A stretch of 9,406 nucleotides of DNA, taken from positions 1 through 9,406 of the forward strand of contig JAEMRL010000071.1 in assembly GCA_016463385.1 (NCBI GenBank). The letters are read 5' to 3'. The stretch's first letter is position 1, and the number at the start of each line of letters is the position of its first letter. The DNA is from Thermoleophilia bacterium. Its GTDB lineage: Bacteria; Actinomycetota; Thermoleophilia; Miltoncostaeales; Miltoncostaeaceae. Below the pieces are notes generated by a model that did not search any database, was not told where the DNA came from, and was given only the letters and a program-made list of their open reading frames with translations. Positions 1-6,344 of this stretch are shown in pieces. The position numbers were made by a program, and so were the translations under genes.

Positions 1-3000
1 CACTACTCGGTCCTGGACGGGGCGTGCAAGATCGACCGGCTCCTCGACCGGGTCGAGGAGATGGGCCAGAGCGCGGTCGCGCTCACCGACCACGGCGTGA
101 TGAGCGGAGCGGTCGAGCTGTACCGCCAGGCGACCAAGCGGGGCATCACCCCGATCGTCGGGCTCGAGGCCTACGTGGTCGACGACCACAACGCCCGGCC
201 GGCCAAGGAGCGGCGCAACCACCTCACGCTCCTCGCCGAGACCACCGAGGGCTACTACAACCTCATCAAGCTCTGCTCGGCCGGCTACCTCGAGGGCTAC
301 CACCGCAAGCCCCGTATCTCGCACGAGCTGATGGAGCGCTACTCGGACGGCATCATCGCCCTGTCGGGATGCCTGTCGGGCGTCGTCTGCCAGAGCCTCG
401 AGCGCGAGGACGTCGCGGCGGCGCGCGCGGAGCTCGACGCGCTGTCGAACATCTTCGGCCGCGACGACGTCTACGTGGAGATCCAGCACGCCGGTCTCGA
501 CGTCCAGACCGGGATCAACGTCCACCTCAAGCGGATCGCCGCCGAGGCCGGGCTGCCGATGGTGGCGACCTGCGACGCGCACTACCCGTGCCGCGAGGAC
601 GCCGACTCGCACGAGGCGCTGCTGGCGATCCAGACCCGCGACGTGCTGAGCAACCCGAAGCGCTTCCGGTTCACGACGAAGGAGTTCTACCTCAAGACCG
701 GCGCCGAGATGGCCGCGGCGCTGCCGGACTTCGTGGACATCCTGCCGGTGTCGCTCGAGGTGGCCGAGCGCTGCAAGGCGCTCTCCCTGCCGCTCGGCGA
801 CATCAAGCTGCCGCGCTTCCCGGTGCCGGGCGGCGAGACCGACGAGGTCTACCTCGAGCGCCTGTGCCGTGAGGGCATGGCCCGCCGCTACCCCGGCGGC
901 CAGCCCGCCAACGCCGAGGAGCGCCTGCGCTTCGAGCTCGGCGTCATCAAGGAGATGGGCTTCGCCAGCTACTTCCTGATCGTGTGGGACTACATGCGCT
1001 GGGCGCGTGAGAACGGCGTCGGCGTCGGACCGGGCCGCGGATCGGCCGCCGGGTCGCTGGTGGCCTATTCGCTGCGGATCGTCGACCTCGATCCCCTCGA
1101 GCACGACCTGCTCTTCGAGCGCTTCCTGAACCCCGGGCGCAAGAGCATGCCCGACATCGACACCGACTTCGCCGTCGCCGGCCGCGACCGCGTGGTGCAG
1201 TACGTCACCGAGAAGTACGGCTCGAGCGCCGTCGCGCGCATCGGCACCTTCGGCAAGCTGCTCGCCCGCGCGGTGGTGCGCGACTCGGGCCGCGTCCTCG
1301 GCCACACCTACGGGCAGGTCGACCGCCTGGCCAAGCTCGTTCCGGAGCGTCCGATCGGGATCAAACTGGCCGACGCGATGAAGCCGGGCACCGAGCTCGC
1401 CCAGGCCTACGCCGACGACGCCGTCGTGCGCGAGATCCTCGACACGGCCCTCCCGCTCGAGGGCCTGGTGCGCAACGAGGGCGTGCACGCCGCCGGCGTC
1501 GTGATCGCGCCGAGCGACATCACCGACTACCTGCCGGTGCGCACGGACGACGAGGGAAACGTCGTCACCCAGGTGCCCGACCACGACGTGGAGGCGCTCG
1601 GCCTCCTCAAGATGGACTTCCTCGGCCTGCGCAACCTCGACGTCATCCAGGGCGCGCTGGAGCTGATCGAGGACCGCAGTGGCACGGCCCTCGACATCGA
1701 GACGATCCCGATCGACGACCCGGGCACCTACGCGATGCTCGCCCGCGGCGACGCCATCGGGGTGTTCCAGTTCGAGTCGAGCGGCATGCGCGAGGCGCTG
1801 CGGGAGGTGCGCCCGACCGAGTTCGCCGACCTGATCGCCCTCGTCGCGCTCTACCGGCCGGGGCCGATGGCGTTCATCCCGACCTACGCGCGCAACAAGC
1901 GCGACCCCTCGCGGGTCACCTTCGAGGACCCGCGCCTGGAGACGATCACCGGCCCGACCTACGGGGTGGCGGTCTACCAGGAGCAGCTGATGGCGATCTC
2001 CCGGCAGCTCGCCGGGTTCTCGCCGTCGCGCGCGGACGACCTCCGCAAGGCCGTGGGCAAGAAGGACAAGGTCCTGATGGCCTCGCTGAAGGACGAGTTC
2101 GTCGCGGGCTGCATCGAGAGCGGCACCGACAAGAAGGTGGCGCAGAGCCTCTGGGGCCTGTGCGAGGCCGCCGGCGACTACTCGTTCAACAAGAGCCACG
2201 CCGCCTGCTACGCGCTGCTCGCGTACCGCACCGCCTACCTCAAGGCGAACCACCCCGCCGAGTACATGGCCTCGCTGCTCAGCTCGGTGATGGACACCAA
2301 GGACCGGGTGCCGTTCTACGTCGCCGCGTGCACCGACATGGGCCTCTCGGTGCTGCCGCCCGACGTCAACGTGAGCCGCTCCGACTTCGCCGTCACCGGC
2401 GAGACGGAGATCCGCTTCGGCCTGTCGGCCGTGAAGGGCGTGGGCGAGAACGCGGTCGCCGCGATCATCGCCGCGCGCGACGACGGCGGGCTCTTCACGA
2501 CCCTGTGGGACTTCTGCCGCCGCGTCGACCAGGCACAGGTCAACAAGCGCGCCCTGGAGAGCCTGATCCGCGGCGGGGCGCTCGACTCCACCGGCGACAC
2601 CCGCCTGGGCATGCTCGACACCATCGCGGCCGCAGTCGGCCAGGCGACGCGCCGGCGCTCCGACATCGCGGCCGGCCAGGAGTCTCTCTTCGGCGCGATG
2701 GGGAGTCCCGACGCGGCCGTCGAGCTCGACCCGCCGATCCCCTCGCGCGAGATGCCGAAGGACGAGCTGCTCGCGGCCGAGAAGGAGGCCCTCGGCCTCT
2801 ACGTCTCCAGCCACCCCCTCCAGGACTGCCGCCAGCAGCTGGCGCGCGCGACCACCTGCGGCATCGCCTCGCTCGGCGAGCGGGCCGACGGCGAGCCGGT
2901 GACCGTCGGCGGCATGCTCGGCGCGGTGAAGAGCATCACCACCCGCAAGGGCGACCCGATGATGTTCGTGCGCCTCGACGACCTCGAGGGCTCGGTGGAG

Positions 3001-3387
3001 GTGGTCGTGGTGCCCGCCGTCATGGCCGACGCCCGCGACCTGCTGACGATGGACGCGATGGTGCTGATCACCGGGCGCATCGATCAGAAGGGGGAGGGCG
3101 AGACCAAGCTCGTCGCCCAGTCGGTCCGGGCCTTCCGCCCCGAGGAGGGCGGCGAGCAGGAGCGCCTCGTGGTGCGGGTCGACATGGCGCGTCTCGCGGA
3201 GATCCCGTTCGGCGAGCTCCGCCGTCTGCTGGTCGACCACCAGGGCGATGCCGCGGTGGTCATGGACGTCACCACCGGCGAGGGGCGCCGGCGCCTGTTC
3301 CTCGGTGAGGAGTTCAAGGTCAACCCGCGCGCCAACAGCCTGGTCGCCGAGCTCAAGACCCTCTTCGGCGAGCGCTGCGTGGCCTGA
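1..3387 (+). CDS. dnaE: DNA polymerase III alpha subunit (replicative polymerase), 5'-partial
   Basis: This is the catalytic subunit of the chromosomal replicase. The frame is open from base 1, and the first visible residues HYSVLDG match the start of the PHP domain, so only about 10-15 residues are missing; 1128 are visible. The PHP domain (visible residues 1 to about 210) keeps candidate metal ligands D30, H31, E56, H74, C124, H163, D192 and H194. This suggests an active proofreading exonuclease, unlike the degenerate E. coli domain. Polymerase motifs follow: PGRGSAAGS (344-352), PDIDTDF with aspartates at 385, 387 and 389, the MDFLGLR aspartate at 539, and YSFNKSH (727-733). Further on lie a helix-hairpin-helix region, a clamp-binding motif QESLF (893-897) and an OB fold (about 967-1012). 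The tail is short, and total length is normal for DnaE. The next gene is 88 bases downstream with its own promoter. Identity is essentially certain; proofreading activity is inferred from family knowledge. Confidence 0.97.
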   Translation, partial: HYSVLDGACKIDRLLDRVEEMGQSAVALTDHGVMSGAVELYRQATKRGITPIVGLEAYVVDDHNARPAKERRNHLTLLAETTEGYYNLIKLCSAGYLEGYHRKPRISHELMERYSDGIIALSGCLSGVVCQSLEREDVAAARAELDALSNIFGRDDVYVEIQHAGLDVQTGINVHLKRIAAEAGLPMVATCDAHYPCREDADSHEALLAIQTRDVLSNPKRFRFTTKEFYLKTGAEMAAALPDFVDILPVSLEVAERCKALSLPLGDIKLPRFPVPGGETDEVYLERLCREGMARRYPGGQPANAEERLRFELGVIKEMGFASYFLIVWDYMRWARENGVGVGPGRGSAAGSLVAYSLRIVDLDPLEHDLLFERFLNPGRKSMPDIDTDFAVAGRDRVVQYVTEKYGSSAVARIGTFGKLLARAVVRDSGRVLGHTYGQVDRLAKLVPERPIGIKLADAMKPGTELAQAYADDAVVREILDTALPLEGLVRNEGVHAAGVVIAPSDITDYLPVRTDDEGNVVTQVPDHDVEALGLLKMDFLGLRNLDVIQGALELIEDRSGTALDIETIPIDDPGTYAMLARGDAIGVFQFESSGMREALREVRPTEFADLIALVALYRPGPMAFIPTYARNKRDPSRVTFEDPRLETITGPTYGVAVYQEQLMAISRQLAGFSPSRADDLRKAVGKKDKVLMASLKDEFVAGCIESGTDKKVAQSLWGLCEAAGDYSFNKSHAACYALLAYRTAYLKANHPAEYMASLLSSVMDTKDRVPFYVAACTDMGLSVLPPDVNVSRSDFAVTGETEIRFGLSAVKGVGENAVAAIIAARDDGGLFTTLWDFCRRVDQAQVNKRALESLIRGGALDSTGDTRLGMLDTIAAAVGQATRRRSDIAAGQESLFGAMGSPDAAVELDPPIPSREMPKDELLAAEKEALGLYVSSHPLQDCRQQLARATTCGIASLGERADGEPVTVGGMLGAVKSITTRKGDPMMFVRLDDLEGSVEVVVVPAVMADARDLLTMDAMVLITGRIDQKGEGETKLVAQSVRAFRPEEGGEQERLVVRVDMARLAEIPFGELRRLLVDHQGDAAVVMDVTTGEGRRRLFLGEEFKVNPRANSLVAELKTLFGERCVA

Positions 3388-3391
3388 TCGG

Positions 3392-3409
3392 CGGCGCTCC
3401 CGGGCGCCG
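3392..3409 (+). terminator. Weak hairpin just after dnaE
   Basis: CGGCGC, a six-base loop and GCGCCG form a perfect 6-bp GC stem starting four bases after the dnaE stop codon. No T-run follows, so it is not a classical intrinsic terminator. It could still mark a 3' end or stabilise the transcript. Short GC hairpins arise by chance in DNA this GC-rich, so confidence is low. Confidence 0.25.
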
Positions 3410-3420
3410 GGCCGACCGCC

Positions 3421-3450
3421 TTGACCGGGCGGCGGGGGAGGGCCTTAATA
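3421..3450 (+). promoter_or_regulatory. Putative sigma-70-type promoter for the cysteine-rich gene
   Basis: TTGACC at 3421-3426 is followed by an 18-base spacer and TTAATA at 3445-3450. This is a good housekeeping -35/-10 pair, and the only AT-rich patch in a very GC-rich intergenic stretch. Transcription would start around 3456-3458, giving a leader of about 20 bases before the GTG at 3476. It separates the downstream gene from dnaE transcriptionally. The promoter is read from sequence only. Confidence 0.55.
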
Positions 3451-3475
3451 CGCCGGTGCCCCGGGTCCCCCCATC

Positions 3476-3868
3476 GTGAGGCAGAGCGCCGCCGCCACCG
3501 CCCTGGTGGCCGGGTCGTGCCGCCAGTGCCCGGTGTCGTGCGAGCGCGTCGTGCAGCCCGCCGGCTGCGTCGAGGCGGACTGCCCGCGGCTCTACTCCTA
3601 CGAGCGCGAGGGCCGCACCTGGATCGGGTGCCTCGAGGGCATCTACCAGGTGGAGGTCGACCTCGACGGCCTGCGCCGCCTCCAGCGCACGGCCGCCGGC
3701 TTCGGCGGGCTGCGCGCCGCGCGTGAGCCCCTCGGCATCTGCCGGTCGGCCGTGGAGCGCACCTTCGAGCACCGGGGCCGGGCCGAGTGCGTCAACCCCG
3801 GGTTCCTGCTCTCGGCGGCCGAGGAGTTCGTGGTCACGGCCGCAGGGCTGGACGACACCGGCGACTGA
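3476..3868 (+). CDS. Small cysteine-rich protein of unknown function (130 aa)
   Basis: I do not recognise this protein. It has eight cysteines. Six are packed in the first 52 residues as CxxC-x3-C-x8-C-x4-C-x15-C (C15, C18, C22, C31, C36, C52), and two more are at C89 and C105. The spacing suggests a zinc or iron-sulphur site, or a redox/structural role. There is no clear signal peptide or membrane segment, although residues 5-13 are mildly hydrophobic, so a cytoplasmic location is likely. The middle has a conserved-looking stretch, SYEREGRTWIGCLEGIYQVEVD (40-61, quoted here in part). GTG at 3476 is the only plausible start upstream, because an in-frame TAA lies at 3446. The region before it is pyrimidine-rich with no Shine-Dalgarno sequence. 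GTG at 3506 (V11) is an alternative and also lacks one. The gene has its own upstream promoter and is followed by a hairpin, so it is probably monocistronic. Confidence 0.8.
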   Translation: MRQSAAATALVAGSCRQCPVSCERVVQPAGCVEADCPRLYSYEREGRTWIGCLEGIYQVEVDLDGLRRLQRTAAGFGGLRAAREPLGICRSAVERTFEHRGRAECVNPGFLLSAAEEFVVTAAGLDDTGD

Positions 3869-3874
3869 CCCGCC

Positions 3875-3894
3875 CCGCGGGTCCTTGCCCGCGG
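3875..3894 (+). terminator. GC-rich hairpin after the cysteine-rich gene
   Basis: CCGCGGG, loop TCCTTG and CCCGCGG form a perfect 7-bp stem beginning six bases after the stop codon at 3866-3868. The placement is right for a terminator, but no T-run follows. It may work as a tail-less terminator or a 3' end stabiliser. Its downstream arm overlaps the putative -35 element of the next gene. Confidence 0.45.
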
Positions 3895-3914
3895 AGATCA
3901 CCGGGGAATAGGGT
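3885..3914 (+). promoter_or_regulatory. Putative promoter of the secreted-protein gene
   Basis: TTGCCC at 3885-3890, an 18-base spacer and TAGGGT at 3909-3914 fit the actinobacterial pattern, in which the -10 box is TANNNT and the -35 is weak. Transcription would begin near 3921, leaving an 18-base leader. That leader contains the Shine-Dalgarno-like GAGGGGGG (3928-3935) just before the GTG at 3939. This is a sequence-based prediction. Confidence 0.45.
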
Positions 3915-3938
3915 CGGCCTCCACGTCGAGGGGGGCGC

Positions 3939-4769
3939 GTGTCCAGGTTCCGCCGTTCACCGACCGCCATGGTGGCGCTGATCGGCCTCGCACTGCCGGC
4001 CGTCGCGACGCCGGCGCCCGTCATCCCTCCGATCGGGGCGATCCCGGGCGCGCAGACCGCGAGGTTCAAGGTGGTCGTCGAGGGCACGGCCACGGCGGCG
4101 CGCGACGTCGACGGCGGATCGCTGACCCCCTGTGTGATCTCCCTCCAGGGGCGCGTGAACGAGACCACGACCTTCCGGCGGGGCAAGAACGTCGTGATGG
4201 AGTTCACGCGCGTGGGCGGCGCCGTCTTCGTGCACCGCAAGGGCCGCCTGACCGACGCGTCCCTCAATCTGAAGGTCCGGACCACGCGCACCGCGAGCGG
4301 GTCCGCGTCGCGGGCCGACGTCCCCGGCGCCCCCGTCTCGATCTGCGGCCCCCTGACCGAGGATCTCTCCCAGGGGCCCGACTGCGGCAGGCCCCAGGTC
4401 GTGAACATGAGGGCGGGGCTGCTCTACCAGGGAGGGCACCTGCGCCTTGCCCTGAACGGCGCCGACGGCCTCGGCTTCACGGCGCCCGAATGCCCGACGA
4501 GCCAGATCGCCGGCGGCCTCGACGGTCTCCGCTTCGGATGGCCGACCCCTCCGGCCGTCGGGCAGATGTCGGTCTTCATCCCCCCGCCGCTGATCTTCGG
4601 GTCGGAGCGGGTGAAGGCTCCGCGGGTCATCGTCCGGACCTTCGCGGTCCGCCCGAGTCCCCGGAGGGTGGGCCCGCAGACGTTCGCACCTCCGGGGAGC
4701 ACCGTCCGCCTGACGGCCACCGACTTCGGCACCAACAGGATGACGATCCGCCTGATCCGCGTCCGCTGA
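3939..4769 (+). CDS. Secreted four-cysteine protein of unknown function (276 aa)
   Basis: The protein is probably exported. It has a basic N-terminus (MSRFRR), a hydrophobic core at about residues 9-22 and an Ala-x-Ala-type cleavage region near 21-26 (AVATPA). There is no lipobox cysteine, so it is not a lipoprotein. The mature part looks beta-rich, with alternating hydrophobic and polar strands such as ARFKVVVEGTATA (41-53) and a strand-like C-terminus ending MTIRLIRVR. It has just four cysteines (C65, C136, C149, C185), enough for two disulphides. The repeated FKVVVEG style resembles uncharacterised exported proteins I associate with Thermoleophilia; this is recollection, not a search. The GTG start is chosen for its Shine-Dalgarno-like GAGGGGGG and because it gives a complete signal peptide. 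No catalytic motif is visible and no function is assigned. It lies between independent promoters, so it is probably a single-gene unit. Confidence 0.8.
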   Translation: MSRFRRSPTAMVALIGLALPAVATPAPVIPPIGAIPGAQTARFKVVVEGTATAARDVDGGSLTPCVISLQGRVNETTTFRRGKNVVMEFTRVGGAVFVHRKGRLTDASLNLKVRTTRTASGSASRADVPGAPVSICGPLTEDLSQGPDCGRPQVVNMRAGLLYQGGHLRLALNGADGLGFTAPECPTSQIAGGLDGLRFGWPTPPAVGQMSVFIPPPLIFGSERVKAPRVIVRTFAVRPSPRRVGPQTFAPPGSTVRLTATDFGTNRMTIRLIRVR

Positions 4770-4785
4770 GCGGCGGTCGCGCCGG

Positions 4786-4791
4786 TAGGCT
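4786..4791 (+). promoter_or_regulatory. -10 box placed for leaderless transcription of the phosphorylase gene
   Basis: TAGGCT matches TANNNT, and its final T is exactly seven bases before the GTG start at 4798. The first base of the start codon would therefore be the +1 position. No Shine-Dalgarno sequence exists between this box and the start, and no good -35 is visible. This is the known layout of leaderless promoters in actinobacteria and Deinococcus. A small hairpin (CGGCG-GTCG-CGCCG, 4771-4784) lies just upstream. Confidence 0.6.
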
Positions 4792-4797
4792 CCGCCG

Positions 4798-5568
4798 GTG
4801 CCCTCGTCCGCCCCGATCGGCCTCATCACCGGCACCGGGCTCTACGAGCTGGAGGGCCTCGAGGACCGTCGCACCGAGGACGTGACGACGCCCCACGGCA
4901 CGGCGACGGTCACCCTCGGGACGCTGGCGGGGGTGCCGGTCGCGCACGTGCCGCGCCACGGCGCCGGGCACGCCCGTCTCTCGCATCAGGTGACGCCGCG
5001 GGCGAACGTCGCGGCAATCGCCGCGCTCGGCGCCCGGGCGCTGGTCTCGACGACGGTGTGCGGCGCCGTCGATCCGTCGCTCGAGCTCGGTCAGCTGATC
5101 GTTTTCGACGACCTGCACTTCCCCTCGAACCGCCTGGCGGACGGCTCTCTCTGCACGCTCTTCACCGGCCCGGAGATCCCCGGCCGCGGCCACTGGATCT
5201 ACGAGCTGCCCTTCGGCGCGCACGCGGCGGGTCTCACCGTCCGCGACGGCGGTGTCTACGGCCACGTGGACGGCCCGCGCCTGAACACCGTCAGCGAGAT
5301 CGCCCAGCTCGCCGTCGCGGGCGTCGCCGCCGTCAGCCAGACCGGCGGCCCGGAGACGGTGCTCGCGGGAGAGGCGCGGCTCCCGTTCGCGCTGGTCGGC
5401 TTCGTGACCGACCACGCGAACGGCGTCATGCCCGAGCTGACTCCGGCCGAGACGCTGGCCCGGCTGTTCTCGGAGAGCGCGGGCGTCTTCCAGCGCGCGC
5501 TGCGCTCGGCCCTGCCGGTGATCGCCGCCGAGCCCGGCCCCCCGGCCGGCATCGTCTTCTCGCTCTAG
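4798..5568 (+). CDS. Methylthioadenosine/purine nucleoside phosphorylase family enzyme (256 aa)
   Basis: This is a cytoplasmic phosphorylase that would use phosphate to split a purine nucleoside or 5'-methylthionucleoside into free base and sugar-1-phosphate, in purine or methionine salvage. Family landmarks are clear: IGLITGTGLY near the start (7-16, phosphate loop), PRHGAGH (52-58), the PRAN segment (67-70), GPRLNT (159-164; the family has GPRF-S/E-T) and GGPE (183-186). At the base-specificity site the sequence is TDHANG (204-209), where typical MtnP enzymes have TDYD. The first aspartate is kept and the second is alanine. The segment DLHFPSNRL (105-113) also differs from the usual DQFIDRT, so adenine specificity should not be assumed. 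It could be an MTAP, a methylthioinosine-type or a general purine enzyme. Length is normal. The GTG start is set by the leaderless -10 box. The stop is four bases from the convergent SRPBCC gene. Family assignment is firm; substrate is open. Confidence 0.9.
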   Translation: MPSSAPIGLITGTGLYELEGLEDRRTEDVTTPHGTATVTLGTLAGVPVAHVPRHGAGHARLSHQVTPRANVAAIAALGARALVSTTVCGAVDPSLELGQLIVFDDLHFPSNRLADGSLCTLFTGPEIPGRGHWIYELPFGAHAAGLTVRDGGVYGHVDGPRLNTVSEIAQLAVAGVAAVSQTGGPETVLAGEARLPFALVGFVTDHANGVMPELTPAETLARLFSESAGVFQRALRSALPVIAAEPGPPAGIVFSL

Positions 5569-5572
5569 GGCA

Positions 5573-6205
5573 CTAGCCCCGGATCTCGGCGTCCTCGCGG
5601 GCGAGGGCCTCGGCCCGCTCGCGGATCGTGCGCAGCATCTTGCGCTCCATGATCCACGAGCCCGGCTCCATCAGCGGGTAGCCGATCCAGTCGCGGGCGC
5701 CCCAGGCGCCGCGGTCGATCCGGTTGCGGCTCACCAGCCGGGTCCGCTCGCCGACCGGGCGGAGCACGAACGCCCAGACCCAGCCGCCGGTGGTCGAGCG
5801 GATCACCATCGCGCTCTCGCGGTCGAGCCGCTCGACGCGCATGGCGTAGCCCGGCATCGGGATCTCGTCGCCGACCTGCAGGTGCTGCAGCTCCGGCACG
5901 ACGCGGTCGACGTTGCGGATGTCGATGCCGAGCCTCCGCTCGATCCAGTCGTAGGTGTAGGCGCCGCCGCGCCCGGGGCCCATCTGCACCAGCCACGGCC
6001 ACACGGCCCACGGCGGCGCGTCGATCTCGACCGCGCGCGTCGAGACGATGTCCGCGTCCGGCAGCAGCTCGTCGCCCGGCAGCCGGCCGCCGGCCTCATC
6101 GGCGGTCGCTCCCCAGGTCATGTGCCAGGGGCGCAGCAGCCAGCCGTAGAGGGCGGCGACGCCCAGCAGTGCGAGGGCGGATCCGGGGCGGCATCTCATG
6201 GGCAC
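5573..6205 (-). CDS. Membrane-anchored SRPBCC (START-like) domain protein (210 aa)
   Basis: A single N-terminal hydrophobic segment (about residues 9-26, ALALLGVAALYGWLL) acts as an anchor or uncleaved signal. An SRPBCC/polyketide-cyclase-like domain follows. It opens with a strand and the diagnostic IDAPPWAVWPWLVQMG (61-76), then GRGGAYTYDWIE (78-89), a GDEIPMPG turn (112-119) and paired strands ending in LVSRNRID (157-164). The fold forms a hydrophobic ligand cavity; the ligand is unknown. The GTG start at 6205 is preferred because GGAGGG sits seven bases upstream. The nearby ATG at 6199 is 13 bases from that site and would shorten the protein by two residues. The reading frame stays open upstream to 6859, but that part runs antisense to the NTF2-like gene and is not protein-like. 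The gene is divergent from the NTF2-like gene and convergent with the phosphorylase. Confidence 0.88.
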   Translation of the reverse strand: MPMRCRPGSALALLGVAALYGWLLRPWHMTWGATADEAGGRLPGDELLPDADIVSTRAVEIDAPPWAVWPWLVQMGPGRGGAYTYDWIERRLGIDIRNVDRVVPELQHLQVGDEIPMPGYAMRVERLDRESAMVIRSTTGGWVWAFVLRPVGERTRLVSRNRIDRGAWGARDWIGYPLMEPGSWIMERKMLRTIRERAEALAREDAEIRG

Positions 6206-6212
6206 AGACTCG

Positions 6213-6218
6213 CCCTCC
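6213..6218 (-). promoter_or_regulatory. Shine-Dalgarno site that decides the SRPBCC start
   Basis: Read on the minus strand, GGAGGG is followed by seven bases and the GTG at 6205-6203. This spacing favours GTG over the ATG two codons downstream. Confidence 0.7.
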
Positions 6219-6326
6219 ACGATCCGCGCGGCATCCGTATTCCCCCGCGCCGCGGCTGCCCGCCTGCGGCAGCGCTCTCCGTCGTCGCCCGGATGCACGC
6301 CACCGCGTGATCGGGAGACAACGGAG

Positions 6327-6344
6327 GTGGACGGATCCGTCCAC
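6327..6344. promoter_or_regulatory. Perfect 18-bp palindrome, candidate operator
   Basis: GTGGACGGATCCGTCCAC is a perfect inverted repeat with no spacer, centred 35 bases before the NTF2-like start and 15 bases upstream of its ribosome site. Its length, symmetry and position between divergent genes suit a dimeric repressor (for example TetR- or MarR-type). Both would be guesses, as no regulator gene is present in the window. As RNA it could also form a stem, but the continuous symmetry leaves little room for a loop. Confidence 0.55.

Noticed and set aside
2160..3308. Long open frame inside dnaE on the same strand
   Set aside because: It is arginine- and proline-rich low-complexity translation in another frame of a certain gene, typical of GC-rich DNA.
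3957..4835. 292-codon minus-strand frame opposite the secreted protein, and the overlapping frame at 3353-4408
   Set aside because: Their composition is Arg/Gly/Asp-rich with no domain. The plus strand has a signal peptide, a ribosome site and strand-like protein sequence, so these are antisense shadows.
4627..5415. 262-codon minus-strand frame opposite the phosphorylase
   Set aside because: The plus-strand protein carries the full set of nucleoside phosphorylase motifs, while the antisense translation is low-complexity.
6255..6273. Hairpin GCTGCC/GGCAGC as a terminator or riboswitch element
   Set aside because: It is a six-bp stem in a GC-rich divergent spacer, lies upstream of both starts and has no T-run; most likely chance.
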